Positions 11,994-22,655 of a stretch of DNA of 64,000 nucleotides are shown here, piece by piece. How positions within the stretch are numbered: the stretch's first letter is position 1; every line of letters starts with the position of its first letter. The stretch is taken from NCBI GenBank assembly GCA_021030915.1, contig JAGEMR010000118.1:1-64000 (forward strand), read 5' to 3'. The notes beneath the pieces were generated by a model, which ran no database searches, was not told where the DNA came from, and saw only the letters and a program-made list of their open reading frames with translations. Origin of the DNA: Astrothelium macrocarpum (lineage: Eukaryota > Ascomycota > Dothideomycetes > Trypetheliales > Trypetheliaceae). A program made the position numbers and the translations under genes.

Positions 11994-12689
11994 GAGCGCT
12001 TTCTCGCCGTCTATACCGGACAATGAAGGTACTACCAACCTCTTGATAGGCCCACAAGCGTGCTTGAATATAATTGTAGTGTAACGTCATCTTCAGCAGA
12101 ACGATGTGCAGCAAAATAGACGGACCCTAGTATTTCGTGAGAAGCAAAGATCGTTTATGACTGTATTATAATGGTAACATACCCTGCAAACAAAGGTTGA
12201 TATACGCTGCCATGGCGAATTGCGGATGGAGGCTTGCAGTCGCCTTATGTACGTCGGCTAGCTTGGCAGAGGGTTACGCATGAAGACTGCAGCGAGATAA
12301 TTAAGGAGATTCGATGATTGGGAGAAGGGGACAAAAGAATGCGACAGTGGAAGCTTTTTCCTGTCGCGGAATAACATTAGTCCTAACTCGACCGCCGACC
12401 TCACCCAAAGTCATGGCCGGCGAAATGACTCGCCACCTTTCACCGACTTACCGTTCCACACCGCATGACAGGACCTTCTCGGCGACTATAATGCCACACT
12501 GGATGACTGGCATCGCTTTTGTGGCTATCGCCCTCGAGCAATATGTGAACGTTGACGACCTTGCGCTGGGTACTTTGGCTGATTTACCAGTCCGGCAAAG
12601 CAGAAGGCTAATATTGTAATAATAGGAAGTTCAGCGCTTAAATAATAGCATGCTATTATATGTTCTATATTCTCCGCAAAAAGAATATC
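11994..12689. other. Intergenic, no supported gene
   Basis: A 101-codon plus-strand frame at 12314-12619 exists but has no domain, signal or splice context. It is probably chance. The stretch also holds the promoter of the minus-strand gene ending at 10914. Confidence 0.45.
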
Positions 12690-13396
12690 CTAAACCATTA
12701 CGGTATTCCCAATCGCAATCGCAAGTTCGAGAAGCGTCTTTGCTCCAGCAACGTCCGCGTTCCAATGTCCTTTCGAACCTCCGCTGTGCTTGCTGTTCTC
12801 AAGATCCAGGATTCTGTCACTAAAAATGTCAATATCGTTCCTGATATGTTCCATCTGCTCATCAACGCTACTGAGTCTATCCTCATGGTCGTCTCTATGT
12901 ACAAATACGCAGTCTTGCAGCCTCCGGTTATGCATCTCTAGGTCTTAAATTCTTTGTTTTGGCTTCCAATTATACTTTTCCAGAATTGAATCGCTCTATT
13001 ACAAATGATGAAAAAGCATTTATCAGCCTTGCCGTGTTGCTTTGTGTGGAGTGATCTAATGCAAAAAGATGAGCTAGAATCGCTAAGTCACACAGTGAGC
13101 GCCTGCTCTCACGGCAGTTGGCAGACGCTGATGTATTTACAATTTAGTTCTTGGGCATCGATTTCACCGTTTTGGGAGCCATTGGCTGACGCGGTCCCGG
13201 CAGCACGACCTTTATCTTTCAACTTTCCGTCGATGGATTTGAAAGATGATTCGCAAGTTATATCAAATCTTACATCGGTAGCAGAATCAGTTGATTTCTA
13301 GTAAGTTTGTTAGTACTCGAATTATTCAAAGTAGTGGTAGAGTCTTATAGTCATGTCTATATCTTCGTAGTTACGGAAGAGTACGAAATCGTCCAT
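12690..13396 (-). pseudogene. Orphan gene with coiled-coil end, broken by a 1-nt frameshift
   Basis: Start ATG at 13396, exon 1 of four codons, then an 87-nt intron (13298-13384). That intron has a textbook TACTAAC branch site and TAG acceptor, though a GTACTC donor. Exon 2 is 13113-13297. A GTGAGA intron follows (13056-13112, alternative acceptors possible). Exon 3 runs from 13055. In exon 3 the frame QNKEFK... meets a TAG, whereas dropping one base at about 12942-12946 gives DLEMHNRRLQ and a charged coiled-coil-like region open to 12690. I read this as a single-base deletion. The exon 2 sequence is serine/lysine-rich and soluble. No family recognised. Alternatives are a separate short gene starting at the ATG at 12935, or a base-calling error. 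Confidence 0.4.
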
Positions 13397-15425
13397 TTGA
13401 GATGTCGCGGCTGAATCTGCTAGTCTAAAGAGCATGAAACTGTTGCAGATGCGTTTGATTAGGGTTTCTTGCGTCTGGAACTATCATATCTATACCCCAC
13501 ATGCTACGCCCTTTCGCTGTAGACCACGTTCGTGGGTTTCTACTTCGCCTTCCATCTGAGCACACATTATGAAGATATTACTAGACAGTCTTGCATGCAT
13601 GCATGAACCGTAATAGCCAGGCCCTTCAAGCCCCATTAGAGCAGACCTACCGTTTAATGCTACTAGCTTTCTCGGTACTTGCACTGCAACCGCCCCAACG
13701 CAAGAGAAGACTGCCGTGACCCGATGTCGATCATTTTTCCTCGCAACGGCATGGAAACACCCCAGGATTCGCTTCGTACATAAACAAAGCCTCATTTGTT
13801 CCCCTACCACTGATCTCACTGCCATATAGCATAGCGATAGGCGCAGGCTTAGCTCTTGGAGTGACATTTTAGAAGCGAAGCATGCCCAAATGATAAACAT
13901 TAATCCCACCAAGGAGAGCTATGCTCTTTAGCATGGCCTGAATAGTGCATAGAAGTTCGGAGACACAATCTCCAGATCGCGTCATTGACGGCGAGTCAGA
14001 TCTTCGTACGCTCTCGAAGCAAAGCCTTTCTTGTAGAACTACTAGCGTATCGAGATGGGGGAAATGGCTTGCCGCTTACTGGGATGTCTGATATCATCAG
14101 AATTGTATATACCCAATGAGTATTCAAACAAATTATTGCGACTTTGCCTTTATTTTTCAGGAGCTCGGTGGCCACAAATACCTGAGTGTTCCGGGATTGA
14201 GCTTTTGTGACAAAATACTAATCAGTAAAGATACCGCATTATTTTACTTCACAGCTGTATGTGTCTAATTAAGCGAGTACATCTCTTTAAGAGAAATTCA
14301 GATAAGACAAGTAGTACGTACGTTGGCTTGATACGGGTCGATATTGGCCGAAACGCGAACAGTTTTCCTTAAAAAGCAAAAACTGACCAAAATTCCCCAG
14401 CACAATGATTACAATAGATCTCTTCTTAGAGACACCAAAACAAAGAGTAAAATAAAATCTTTAAATGCGCTGACTAGCCACTGGTACTTTCTACCTACTT
14501 AGCTGCGCTCTTTTGGCCAGCCAGACTCATCAATCCAATACAATTCGAATTGACTTTGTTGATGTTTAGACTGTGTAAACCTCAGTGACTATCCACACAA
14601 CAAAACACAAGCTACACAAGTCCTTTGTGTGAAGGCATCCTGCTTTAATGAATGTGGTTACATAGCACATTGTATTGCAAGGAGTCGACCGGCTTCGACA
14701 ATGTTCACCACTCTCCCTAGCCTATTCACACAATGGCCTCGATCTGAGTGTTTGCTATCTTCCACTCGAGATCGTCGACTTCTTGTGTCGTTGCAATGAA
14801 TCATGGAGGACTGCTATGACTTATTCCGTGACTCGCATTCATCATACCATGATGATACCTGTTTGAGCATGACAAACCATGATTCAAACCCAGATCGCAG
14901 TCCGGCCTCGATGAATTATTGCTCTGCTGAATCCCATTCGGATGCCTGCTATATGCAGTGATGGGAATGAAAATGAATGCGAGTTGGCATGTGAATAGAG
15001 CTTGAGTTCATACGATGATTGAATTCTTTCTTGTTCAGCAGATATTCGGGGCTGAAGGTGCAAGTGGCCTGATCCAGAGAATCCGTCAATCCATCAGTAG
15101 CAATGAGATCAGGCTCACTGGGCCAGCAATCTTCAACTCGTCTCCAATTCACCCAACGTATGAATGAGTCTGCGTCGTTGATCCGAAAATTCACCTTGTA
15201 GAGATAATCAAAGGCCCATACTGCTGCCAATGCTGTGTAATATAAAGCGTTTGAAAGTCCAGTAACGTCAAGTCTATCCCAGTTAGATCTCGTTGTGTAT
15301 CTTCAGAGGCCGATTTGACATCAGGCTCATCCTTAAGACAGTACATTCCTTTAGCATTGTAGAGAAGAATCAGCCTCGAGGAACAGACTCCTATTTCTAT
15401 TGACCATTTTGCTGGAGCGGGTAAG
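13397..15425. other. Gene-poor stretch with two doubtful minus-strand frames
   Basis: A 140-codon minus frame at 13490-13912 has no family resemblance and looks like chance. A minus frame at 14949-15287 (...ALYYTALAAVWAFDYLYKVNF...) has protein-like composition, but no clear start. Just upstream a second frame reads SASEDTQRDLTG, so it may be the remnant of a disrupted gene. Neither is strong enough to call. Confidence 0.3.
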
Positions 15426-16520
15426 ATGGCCGAGTCATCCCAAACCGCGGGAACTACCCTTCCAGAAGCGAACGATGCTGAATGGAAGGATCTTGTAAAG
15501 AAAGGCGCTGAACTCGTCTCCAGAATGGAAAAGGGGCCGTATGGATCATCCAAATGGAAGTATGAGAATCTCCAGGAGCAGGGCTGGGTTCAAGAAGACT
15601 GGAATAATGAGCTATTTCTGAGGGGCGCTCTCCCTAGGGTCAACCTTGGCCGTGCTCTAAAAGCTCTGAAAGTTTCTGACAAAGACAAAGCGGAAGGTGG
15701 ACAGAACAATTACCAGGCTCTGATACTTGATCGCAAGCGAATGGAGGATAGCTATCGCGAGCTGGTTAAAAAAGATGTAAGTACTTCAGAGAATGAAATC
15801 CATAACAACATGCTAATAGCTGATTCTCAGTACAACCATGGATATTTTGAGAATTCCTTCAATTCCCAGGATGGAGTAATTATATGTCACAGAAATTTCA
15901 AACCCAAGGAAATCATATATGCCGGACCGGGACGTCACGTAAAGCTTCCTAGACCTGAGCTTGTAAATTGGTCTGACCTGATATTTCTACAATGGGGGCA
16001 TTTCGCGGAGCAGGCCAATTGTGATGTGAGGAATCTCAAATATGTCCTTCGAAGCAGGATCACCAATGAACAGACTCTGAGGATCATCAATCATGCTGTC
16101 AGAGCAAACATTAATACTTCAAGCGCGACGCAAGCCTCAGGTAGCTTGTGGCCGGGAAATTGGCCGGGTCTTGCTTTCAAGACCGATTCCGACGAAGGAA
16201 AAGCTCTCCTGGCAACACCGAATGCAAAAGGAATTGCGAGAGGGATAATAGATCGATCGGAGAAATATGGCGGCAAGGCCATTGAGGAGATTCAAGTATT
16301 TCTGGATGAGCCTCCTGACCCAACCACGAGCGAACCAAAGATTTGCATGCTCATCCGCATTGTTGATAGGACACCAGAGCAGCAGACACCCAAAGCTCCT
16401 GCAACAAGTCAACAGAAGGTTGAAGCCACGGGTAAGGGTTCTTCAAAGGCTGGCAAGGCCTTGAAATCGGTTAAAGAGAAGACGAAGAAAGGTGCCAAAG
16501 AAGTCTGCAAGAGTCAGTGA
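15426..16520 (+). CDS. Hypothetical lysine-rich-tailed protein, one 54-nt intron
   Basis: ATG at 15426. The frame reads through to 16520 (364 codons), but 15777-15830 is a canonical intron: GTAAGT donor, GCTAAT and CTGATT branch-like sites and a TCTCAG acceptor. It is exactly 54 nt with no stop, so it hides inside the open frame. The spliced product is 346 residues. The first 120 residues are charged and helical (KKGAELVSRMEKG...). The middle is globular (IICHRNFKPKEIIYAGPGRHVKL). The last 40 residues are lysine/alanine-rich and probably disordered, possibly nucleic-acid binding or a nuclear signal. No membrane segment. I do not recognise the family, and it is not part of an evident cluster. 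Confidence 0.65.
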   Translation: MAESSQTAGTTLPEANDAEWKDLVKKGAELVSRMEKGPYGSSKWKYENLQEQGWVQEDWNNELFLRGALPRVNLGRALKALKVSDKDKAEGGQNNYQALILDRKRMEDSYRELVKKDVSTSENEIHNNMLIADSQYNHGYFENSFNSQDGVIICHRNFKPKEIIYAGPGRHVKLPRPELVNWSDLIFLQWGHFAEQANCDVRNLKYVLRSRITNEQTLRIINHAVRANINTSSATQASGSLWPGNWPGLAFKTDSDEGKALLATPNAKGIARGIIDRSEKYGGKAIEEIQVFLDEPPDPTTSEPKICMLIRIVDRTPEQQTPKAPATSQQKVEATGKGSSKAGKALKSVKEKTKKGAKEVCKSQ

Positions 16521-16731
16521 AGTTGAATCTTGCTGGGAATCATGTTGCAGCCTGTACAAGTACTTTGAGGACGAGGGTGATCTGTCATTAGCATTTCCCA
16601 TGGCGTGAAGTTCCACTACTAGGTAATATACTGCATGCGGGCATGCAGTTGTATGAGTAATGGTAATGAGATACAATTTGCGATCTCAGTTCTCAATACG
16701 CTTCACTAGTGGAAGTGACAACCACACTTAC

Positions 16732-16931
16732 CAGGGTCCCATCATAATTGCATTCAGCGGAATCGCTAGCGCCCAAATGATCCACGACTTGTCGCTCACC
16801 ACGAAAGCTCCCTCAGATCTGGGACCGCCAGGCGTATTATTGAAGAACACTTTGCCAAAATCCGATGAGTTGAAGTTGGCTGGTAAGAAGGTCATGGTCA
16901 GCATTGCAACAGTTTTCGTTGCCAGGTTCTC
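16732..16931 (-). pseudogene. Isolated CorA-like C-terminal exon fragment
   Basis: A minus-strand frame reads ENLATKTVAMLTMTFLPANF, then FGKVFFNN, then SDKSWIIWALAIPLNAIMMGPW, and ends at a GTAAGT donor (16731). This is the pattern of the membrane end of fungal CorA-like proteins: a first helix with M-T-x-x-FLP, a polar loop, and a second helix beginning W-I-x-W-A. The exon-proximal side (16932-17041) has in-frame stops and no N-terminal soluble domain. The other exons are therefore gone or unrecognisable. Such proteins belong to the CorA magnesium-transporter superfamily and many are accessory genes of unknown role. I call it a fragment; a very divergent intact gene is less likely. Confidence 0.5.
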
Positions 16932-17041
16932 GGATTAGACGGCCTATCCTATCTATATGGACACGGAAGAAACGTATTGAGTTTCTATGCTGAATGCCAA
17001 GGGATAGTTTAGCAAGATGATAGACAATCAACGTACAGCCA

Positions 17042-17962
17042 TTATTTTTTTGGCCAAACATTAGCCTGCAATGTACCACGGATGCCTAAACATACACTGC
17101 TTAATTTGGGCGTCGAATTTGTACCCTTAGTAGAACCAGTTGAGTTACTAGGAATCGTCGAATGCGGTATTATCTTTCTCGTTTGTCCACTGAAAATGAC
17201 GATGCAAGAGGCTCCCGCTGAGATTGTCTCGCCTTTGGTAGGGATAGCATTGACTTCCGAAGTCATGGTATGCCCATCAACAACTGCAAGCAGGTTTCCA
17301 TGCAAATTAGTCGTCTCAAAAGCTATGACGCTCCTTTGGCCTTTGGGAATGACAGTGCCCGTTTCAAGCCCCAGTGACGGACTAGAGACTTTTGGGTGTT
17401 CCGTAGAGGAAGCAGTATTTCAGTCAGCAATCATGGTGCCCGAAGCCGCGATACTAAGAGTTGAGCCATTCGTCGCGGCTATGATACCAGGAATGGTGAG
17501 AGTAGGATCGGTCATTAAAGCAACGATTTAACCTAACGCATTTGTCCAGAGTATGGCTGTTAGGCTGGGAGAACTAGTCAAGAATATGACACGAGAAGAG
17601 GTTAATCTAATGGAGCTGAATCCTGATCCCAGAGCAGAGACGGTGTTGTCAAGTGGCGAAGCCTGATTAGAACCGAAGGCCTCTTTAGATCCAGATTCTA
17701 AATCAGAAGTGGCGGCATCTTGATTTGACCTAAACGCTGAATTACAGATAGGATGCCTGGATTTGTAAGTTATTTCATAAGCAACCAGAGCAAGCTCTCG
17801 GCCTTCGTCAAGTATAGCTTGGATGTTGTGATGGAAGTCGCCGGTACTGGTGGACTCGCTACGAAGCGCTGACACAACGTCGCATAAGCAAATCCGTGTA
17901 GTTGAGCTATGTTCTTGAGATTTGGAGAACTTTGCGCTTCTAACACAGCAAGTGCTTATCAA
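17042..17962 (-). pseudogene. Decayed surface-glycoprotein-like gene with two in-frame stops
   Basis: A single minus-strand frame of about 307 codons is interrupted only by TAA at 17528-17530 and TGA at 17420-17422, with no indels. Neither stop sits in a convincing intron. The C-terminal half has a Ser/Thr/Gly-rich style typical of fungal extracellular or cell-wall proteins (GSTLSIAASGTMI, LLAVVDGHTMTSEVNA, GETISAGASCIVIFSGQT). It closes with a Ser/Thr/Asn stretch (SNSTGSTKGTNST) followed by a weakly hydrophobic end. The N-terminal half is unrecognised. Both stops can be explained by single transitions (CAA to TAA; CGA or TGG to TGA), as RIP or spontaneous deamination would give. No start or signal peptide exon was located. 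Confidence 0.5.
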
Positions 17963-18348
17963 TTGGAGACATATTGGTAAAGATATTCAATTTTGAATCT
18001 TGAGGTGTGACGACGATCTCCGGTTCAGATGGTGGGTCTGCTCACGTGAGCGGGACCCCTGTTCATTGCGAAGATTGAATGGCCCGATTTCAGGAACAGT
18101 TCACCACCTGCAATGCTCAACTGCGGTAGCGACTTATTGCATCCGCCCCTTGATTTTCAGTGGCCGTAATCTATCATGTTGCCATTGGAAGACTCTGGTC
18201 ATAACGTCATAATGTCACTGTTTAGTTGAAATAAGCTTTGAGGACCATATGAAGGGTAAATGACACGCTGCGCTGCCGAGTATAAAAATACCCCATACCC
18301 AGTCAACCGCAAATATGTGAGCGATATTCTGACCATACGTCTTGCAAA
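17963..18348. other. Intergenic between divergent gene pieces
   Basis: No gene seen. A TATA-like tataaaaata is present near 18281, about 65 nt upstream of the next ATG. Confidence 0.4.
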
Positions 18349-19110
18349 ATGGCTTGGGATTCAAGTCCAAGTTCCCCCACCTGGTTTCTGTATATTGCAG
18401 CGGGTACGCTTTGCGTGGTCGTTCTGCCTTTTTTACTCACAGCAGTCTATATCTATCTTGGCGATATATGGATGTTTATGATCAAAAATCGCAAAAAATA
18501 TCTAGAGTGGAACACATTGCACAAAGAATGGAACCAAATAACTACGATGGAAAGACGGCGTCGAGTCATCATGTGTAGTATTTTGGACTACGAATGCGAG
18601 AAAAGAGGCCTGACAGAGGAGGCTCGATTCTATTATGGCGGTTTAGTAAGAGGCTTTTATGTGTGGAGAATCATTAGATGCTAATGTCTGGACTAAAGGT
18701 GCAAACAATGTATTTCCCGGCAAGAGCATCGATCCCACACCGGTTGAGACTTAGTTGTCATGGTCTATGGAGCAGAGTGCAGTGGAAGATGTGAGTGGGC
18801 ACTATCGATTAGATGATCAGTACCACTAATAACTGATACTAGTTTCCACAAGGGCTACTATAAGAATTTTTACATCAGTCGTGGAGAGTGGAGAGAAGCT
18901 AAGGCCCAGGCAACGGGACGATTGGAGAACGAAATAGCATTCTTTACATCCATATTGGAGTGCTCCAACTCGCAACATGCTCTTGATTCATGTTCTGGGT
19001 CTCAAACCAACAGTGAAAATGGCGTTGTTAGCTCGGTTTCAAGCACCGTTCTGCCTTCTTACGAGGAGCTGATATGGAAGGATGACATTGAACCAGTTTT
19101 GATCCGATAA
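18349..19110 (+). CDS. Small single-pass membrane protein, 3 exons, function unknown
   Basis: Exons 18349-18645, 18699-18790 and 18843-19110 give 218 residues. Intron 1 (53 nt) has GTAAGA, a GCTAAT branch site and AAAG. Intron 2 (52 nt) has GTGAGT, a CTAATAACTGAT branch region and CTAG. Phases agree at both joints and the C-terminal frame (IFHKGYYKNFYISRGEW) reads smoothly across. One strong hydrophobic helix lies at about residues 11-37 (WFLYIAAGTLCVVVLPFLL), followed by a basic, helical cytosolic-type region (KNRKKYLEW...ERRRRV). The C-terminus is Ser-rich and acidic and contains LPSYEEL, which resembles the LPxY adaptor motif recognised by WW domains of ubiquitin ligases. No family recognised. 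A TATA-like element lies about 65 nt upstream. Confidence 0.6.
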
Positions 19111-19698
19111 GAAGCACAGCTATGGCGACTTCACAAATTGTAAGCGGTAAGGGCAAATGATTTGGTTTGCCAGCATATCTTGAAACATGAACTTTCTCCT
19201 GAGAAGTGAACGACGAAGTACAACATTGGCGGCAGCATTCCCTAGAACTAATTACTATGCAGTATGTGCTTGGATGGCGGCGGCGCTCTCTAGACTGGGC
19301 CACTAAGTACACATGCGCGGTAGCGCTCTCCTTGAATCAGGGCGGAAATCATGGAGGAAGGCGTCGCTTTTTGGACAGAGTTCGCTTGCAGACGAAAGCA
19401 CGCATGTAGGACAGTCTGATGGATTCCTGATCCGCCGCTGAACAGCGTATGGCCGCGTTGGAGGGGAATTGAGTAGTGGATAGCAAGACAACGGGAGGCA
19501 AGACTTTACAGTGGATGGGAGCTTTAGAGAATCGTGCAATAGAAGTTTGTGGCTCGGAAAATGAACAAACATGCTGCTTGCGAGTCCATTGCAGAGGCTT
19601 CCATTCGGATACTTATTGCGGACACTGATTTGTCTCTTGAGTGACATTCTATCAATCTTCAAGATCTCTACAATATTTGGTCAGCTAACCGACTCCAG
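19111..19698. other. No clear gene; possible HET remnants
   Basis: Frames here do not join. It may contain degraded upstream exons of the HET-like fragment that follows, but I could not align any of them. Confidence 0.3.
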
Positions 19699-20007
19699 TC
19701 GTTAGCAATCGGATACGACGAGTCAAGACTGATCGATGGAATTTCCACAGAAAGAAATTTGAGCAAGCAAGTGACAATGGCGCTGTTTACGAAGATGCAC
19801 AACTTAGCTACATGGAGTCGACGACTTTCCGTGACTACAAATAGATTTATAGGAATTGGACCTATTTCAATGGGTTTCGGCAATGTGGTCGCAATCTTAC
19901 CTGCAGAGCATACTCAGAATGTGTCGAAAAGAGAATTTCGAGGCACAAATAGCCTCTTTGGAGAATGCTACCAACATGGTATCATGAGGGGCGAGCTCTT
20001 GGATTAA
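19699..20007 (+). pseudogene. C-terminal fragment of a HET (heterokaryon incompatibility) protein
   Basis: From an acceptor-like CTAACCGACTCCAG at 19698 the frame runs 103 codons to a stop. It carries the usual end of fungal HET-domain proteins: a beta segment VTTNRFIGIGP, then a turn and VVAILPAE, and the near-terminal LFGECYQHGIMRGE, equivalent to the familiar (L/V)GECYVHGxMDGE. The N-terminal HET domain with its catalytic-like core was not found upstream in 19111-19698. HET proteins trigger cell death on fusion of incompatible strains and are often duplicated and degraded. The fragment may be the last exon of a badly decayed gene; I see no start codon in context. Confidence 0.5.
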
Positions 20008-20217
20008 CAGGAAAGATCAAAAAGCGCGAAACTTGCATCCTATAATGATACTCATGGTCTGCTTTCTTGCTAACGTGAATGGCTTTTGCTCATATTTGAC
20101 GAGCTCACCTTGAGATGCAACGTAGGTGCAGAGATCATGATAAAATCGAATTAGTATGCGGAATCTGGCCTCTGGGTGGGTGGTAGTGGAACTAAACTAC
20201 TAAGAGATTGTCTTGGC

Positions 20218-22655
20218 TCAGGCTTCAATCCGCTGCTCCATGCCGTGTCTCAAGCGACGCTTCATATCGACTGTAAATTCACCAAGCTGCATTTGTCAGG
20301 GAGAGCTGCGTTTTACGGCGAGCCTTCTCAAAATGTTTCTGCTCCAGCAAAAGCTTTGCAGTTATCGGTTCACCAAGGGTTGCTGAATTGGTCATATGGT
20401 CAACTGCCCAGGCAAGGGCAGCTTGCCCGCAAAAATTTCGCAAATCTGAGCCGGAGAAGCCATCGGTGACTTCAGTCAATGCATCAATATCCACTCCAGC
20501 CGCCAAATCATCTTGCTTGAGGTGTAGGCGAAGAATTTGCACACGAGCTTCCTTATCAGGCAAGGTGAAAAGCACTTTGTGAGGGAGTCGTCGCATAAAG
20601 GCCTCATCAATGTCCCCAGGGCGGTTCGTAGCAACAATAACGAATGGCTTCGCAGCATTTGATACTAGTCCGTCCATCTGTGTCAGAAACTGCGTGAGTG
20701 CTGCGCGCTGCCAGCTCTTATCGTCTGACGAGCGACGGTAGAATAGTGCGTCCACTTCGTCAATGAAAAGCACGCAAGGGTGGAGTTTGGTAGCAAGTGT
20801 AAAGGCAGCCTTGATCAATTTTTCCGTCTCGCCCACCCATTGAGACTTGACTTGAGCCGCTTCTATGGCAATCATGTTTGCCCCCAACGAAGTTGAACCG
20901 CCCTGGCGAGGTGAGTCTTTCCAGTACCTGGCGGTCCGTAGAACAATGCTCCTGTAAACTGAAGATGCTCCGGCAACTGTGTCGACGTTCCTTCGGGCTT
21001 CAGCAAGGCTAGATGAATAAGCAACTTCACAGATTTCTTTGTCTCCGGATTGAGGATGACATCCGCAAATGTTGTTTTAAGTTCGAGAGGGTCAACTTTG
21101 CATTCCAGAAGTCGCTCCTCGTACTCATTATAGTCGAGCTACAGAATAATCAGCATTACACGAAGCAAGTAACCTTTTTCACTAACCTTAGACTCATCGT
21201 CCCTATCTCTGCTTCGAATACCAGATTTCGAGCTATCAGAAGTGGCATGCTTTTGATCCTTCTTTTTCTGACGTTCAACGCGGTGCACAACCGCGAGGAT
21301 ATCTTCCAGCTTCAAACCTGGTTTATCTACCACTCTTCCTTTGATCTGTAAAGCAGCGCGATCAAGGTCTTCTAAAGTCCAGTCAAACATTGTCAAACGA
21401 TGTTTCAAGCGCTGCGAGTCCTCATATTGCCATTTCGAGTACGGATCTAGTAAACTAGGCTCGTAGCTCACAGTGATTCGCCGTCGCAGGCATTGCTTGA
21501 ACACACGGATGAGATCCTGATGATTGCGCTCGGTCAATGTACAAGGTTTGTGAAACATTTGGATACTTGAGCCTCTATCGGCCCCAAGGTCCCGTTCCAA
21601 ATTTTTGCGACAGTGCAAGTAGTCATGGTAGTCGAAGTAGTCATCCGCTTCTGATGAAAAGCTTGCTGTTGCTGCAAACAATACAATCCTCCTGCCAGAT
21701 CCTTGCTGCTTTTCACACTGTTTACGAAATGATGGCACAAGATTGATTTTCTTAGTGGACTCCTCCAACTGGGACGCACCTTTGAAGTACACAAATAGAG
21801 GGGTTTGAGCTCTATGCTCGGATTTTGCAGGCTCGGAATTGGGTTCTGAACTTTGTGCCTGCGTCTTACGGAAGGCGGCACCTAGGAGCGTAGAAAACGC
21901 GGATTCGTTGCGTTTGCTCTGCTGCTTAGACGCGTTTTTTGATGAACAGGCGCGGAAGTAAAAATCAGCATATCCATATGGTTTCTTCCAATCAGGTTGC
22001 TCGTCGACCGAACTGCATTTTTGTTGACGATCGAAATCCTCGCCGAGATCTTCAAGGTCTTCCAGACTGAAGGATATAATGTCCGCGGACATGTGCTTTG
22101 CTAAATGCAAAAGCAATTCTTGGACTAGGCCAGCGCAAGGGTGGGGACCCACGTTTAGCAGAATGCTGCACGCCTCATAAGTCGATTCCTTTTCGGTTTT
22201 GGCTGCAAGAGTTGCTGCTGTGACATCTCGAAGCTCGAAGAAGGTGTCCTGGTCGACATGATAATGCAATCCGGTTGTTTCATTGGAGTCTTGTTTGCCA
22301 CTGCCTCGTGATGCATCGTTGCCTATTTCATGAGCACCCTGAGCATTGCTATTGAACTCTTCTGGGGCATGCTCTGAGGGACTATCCTCTCCCGAGTCGT
22401 GCTCGGAAGGATTGCCCTCATGATAGAGACTTATCTTCGAGCTAGTGCTAAGCAAATCTTGGACGGTTTTGACATTGTGCACAAGGAACCATTCAGGAAT
22501 GTCAAAACGTGGGTCTGCTTTGAAATGTTAATGCCTCTCAAGAACTTGATGGCGCTTCGCCATAACATACAAATTGCAGTCTCAACTGAGCCTCCAGATA
22601 GCTCGCCCACGACGGTCTCCTTGTTTTCCAGGTCATCCAGGCCACTTTCCCCCAT
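20218..22655 (-). pseudogene. AAA+ ATPase of the Msp1/spastin-like group with two frameshifts
   Basis: Exons read from ATG 22655: 22571-22655, 22514 down to 21187, then 21138 down to 20218. Introns are 22515-22570 (GTATGT...CAG) and 21139-21186 (GTTAGT...TAG), and phases agree. The product would be about 770 residues: an acidic N-terminal region, an unknown middle domain and one AAA module. Walker A GPPGTGKT is at 20914-20937, Walker B is LFIDEVDAL, and the second region of homology is AFMRRLPHKVLF. Two single-base slips break it. One base is missing at 20895/20896, six codons after Walker A. One extra base lies at 20291-20294, which displaces the final tail DMKRRLRHGMEQRIEA. Family members act as membrane-protein extractors or similar remodelling enzymes. 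Two independent sequencing errors are possible, but this zone is rich in broken genes. Confidence 0.6.

Noticed and set aside
13490..13912. 140-codon minus-strand ORF
   Set aside because: No domain, no splice context, and composition not distinct from chance frames nearby.
17082..17531. 149-codon plus-strand ORF with hydrophobic stretches
   Set aside because: Antisense to the glycoprotein-like frame on the minus strand, which has the more protein-like composition.
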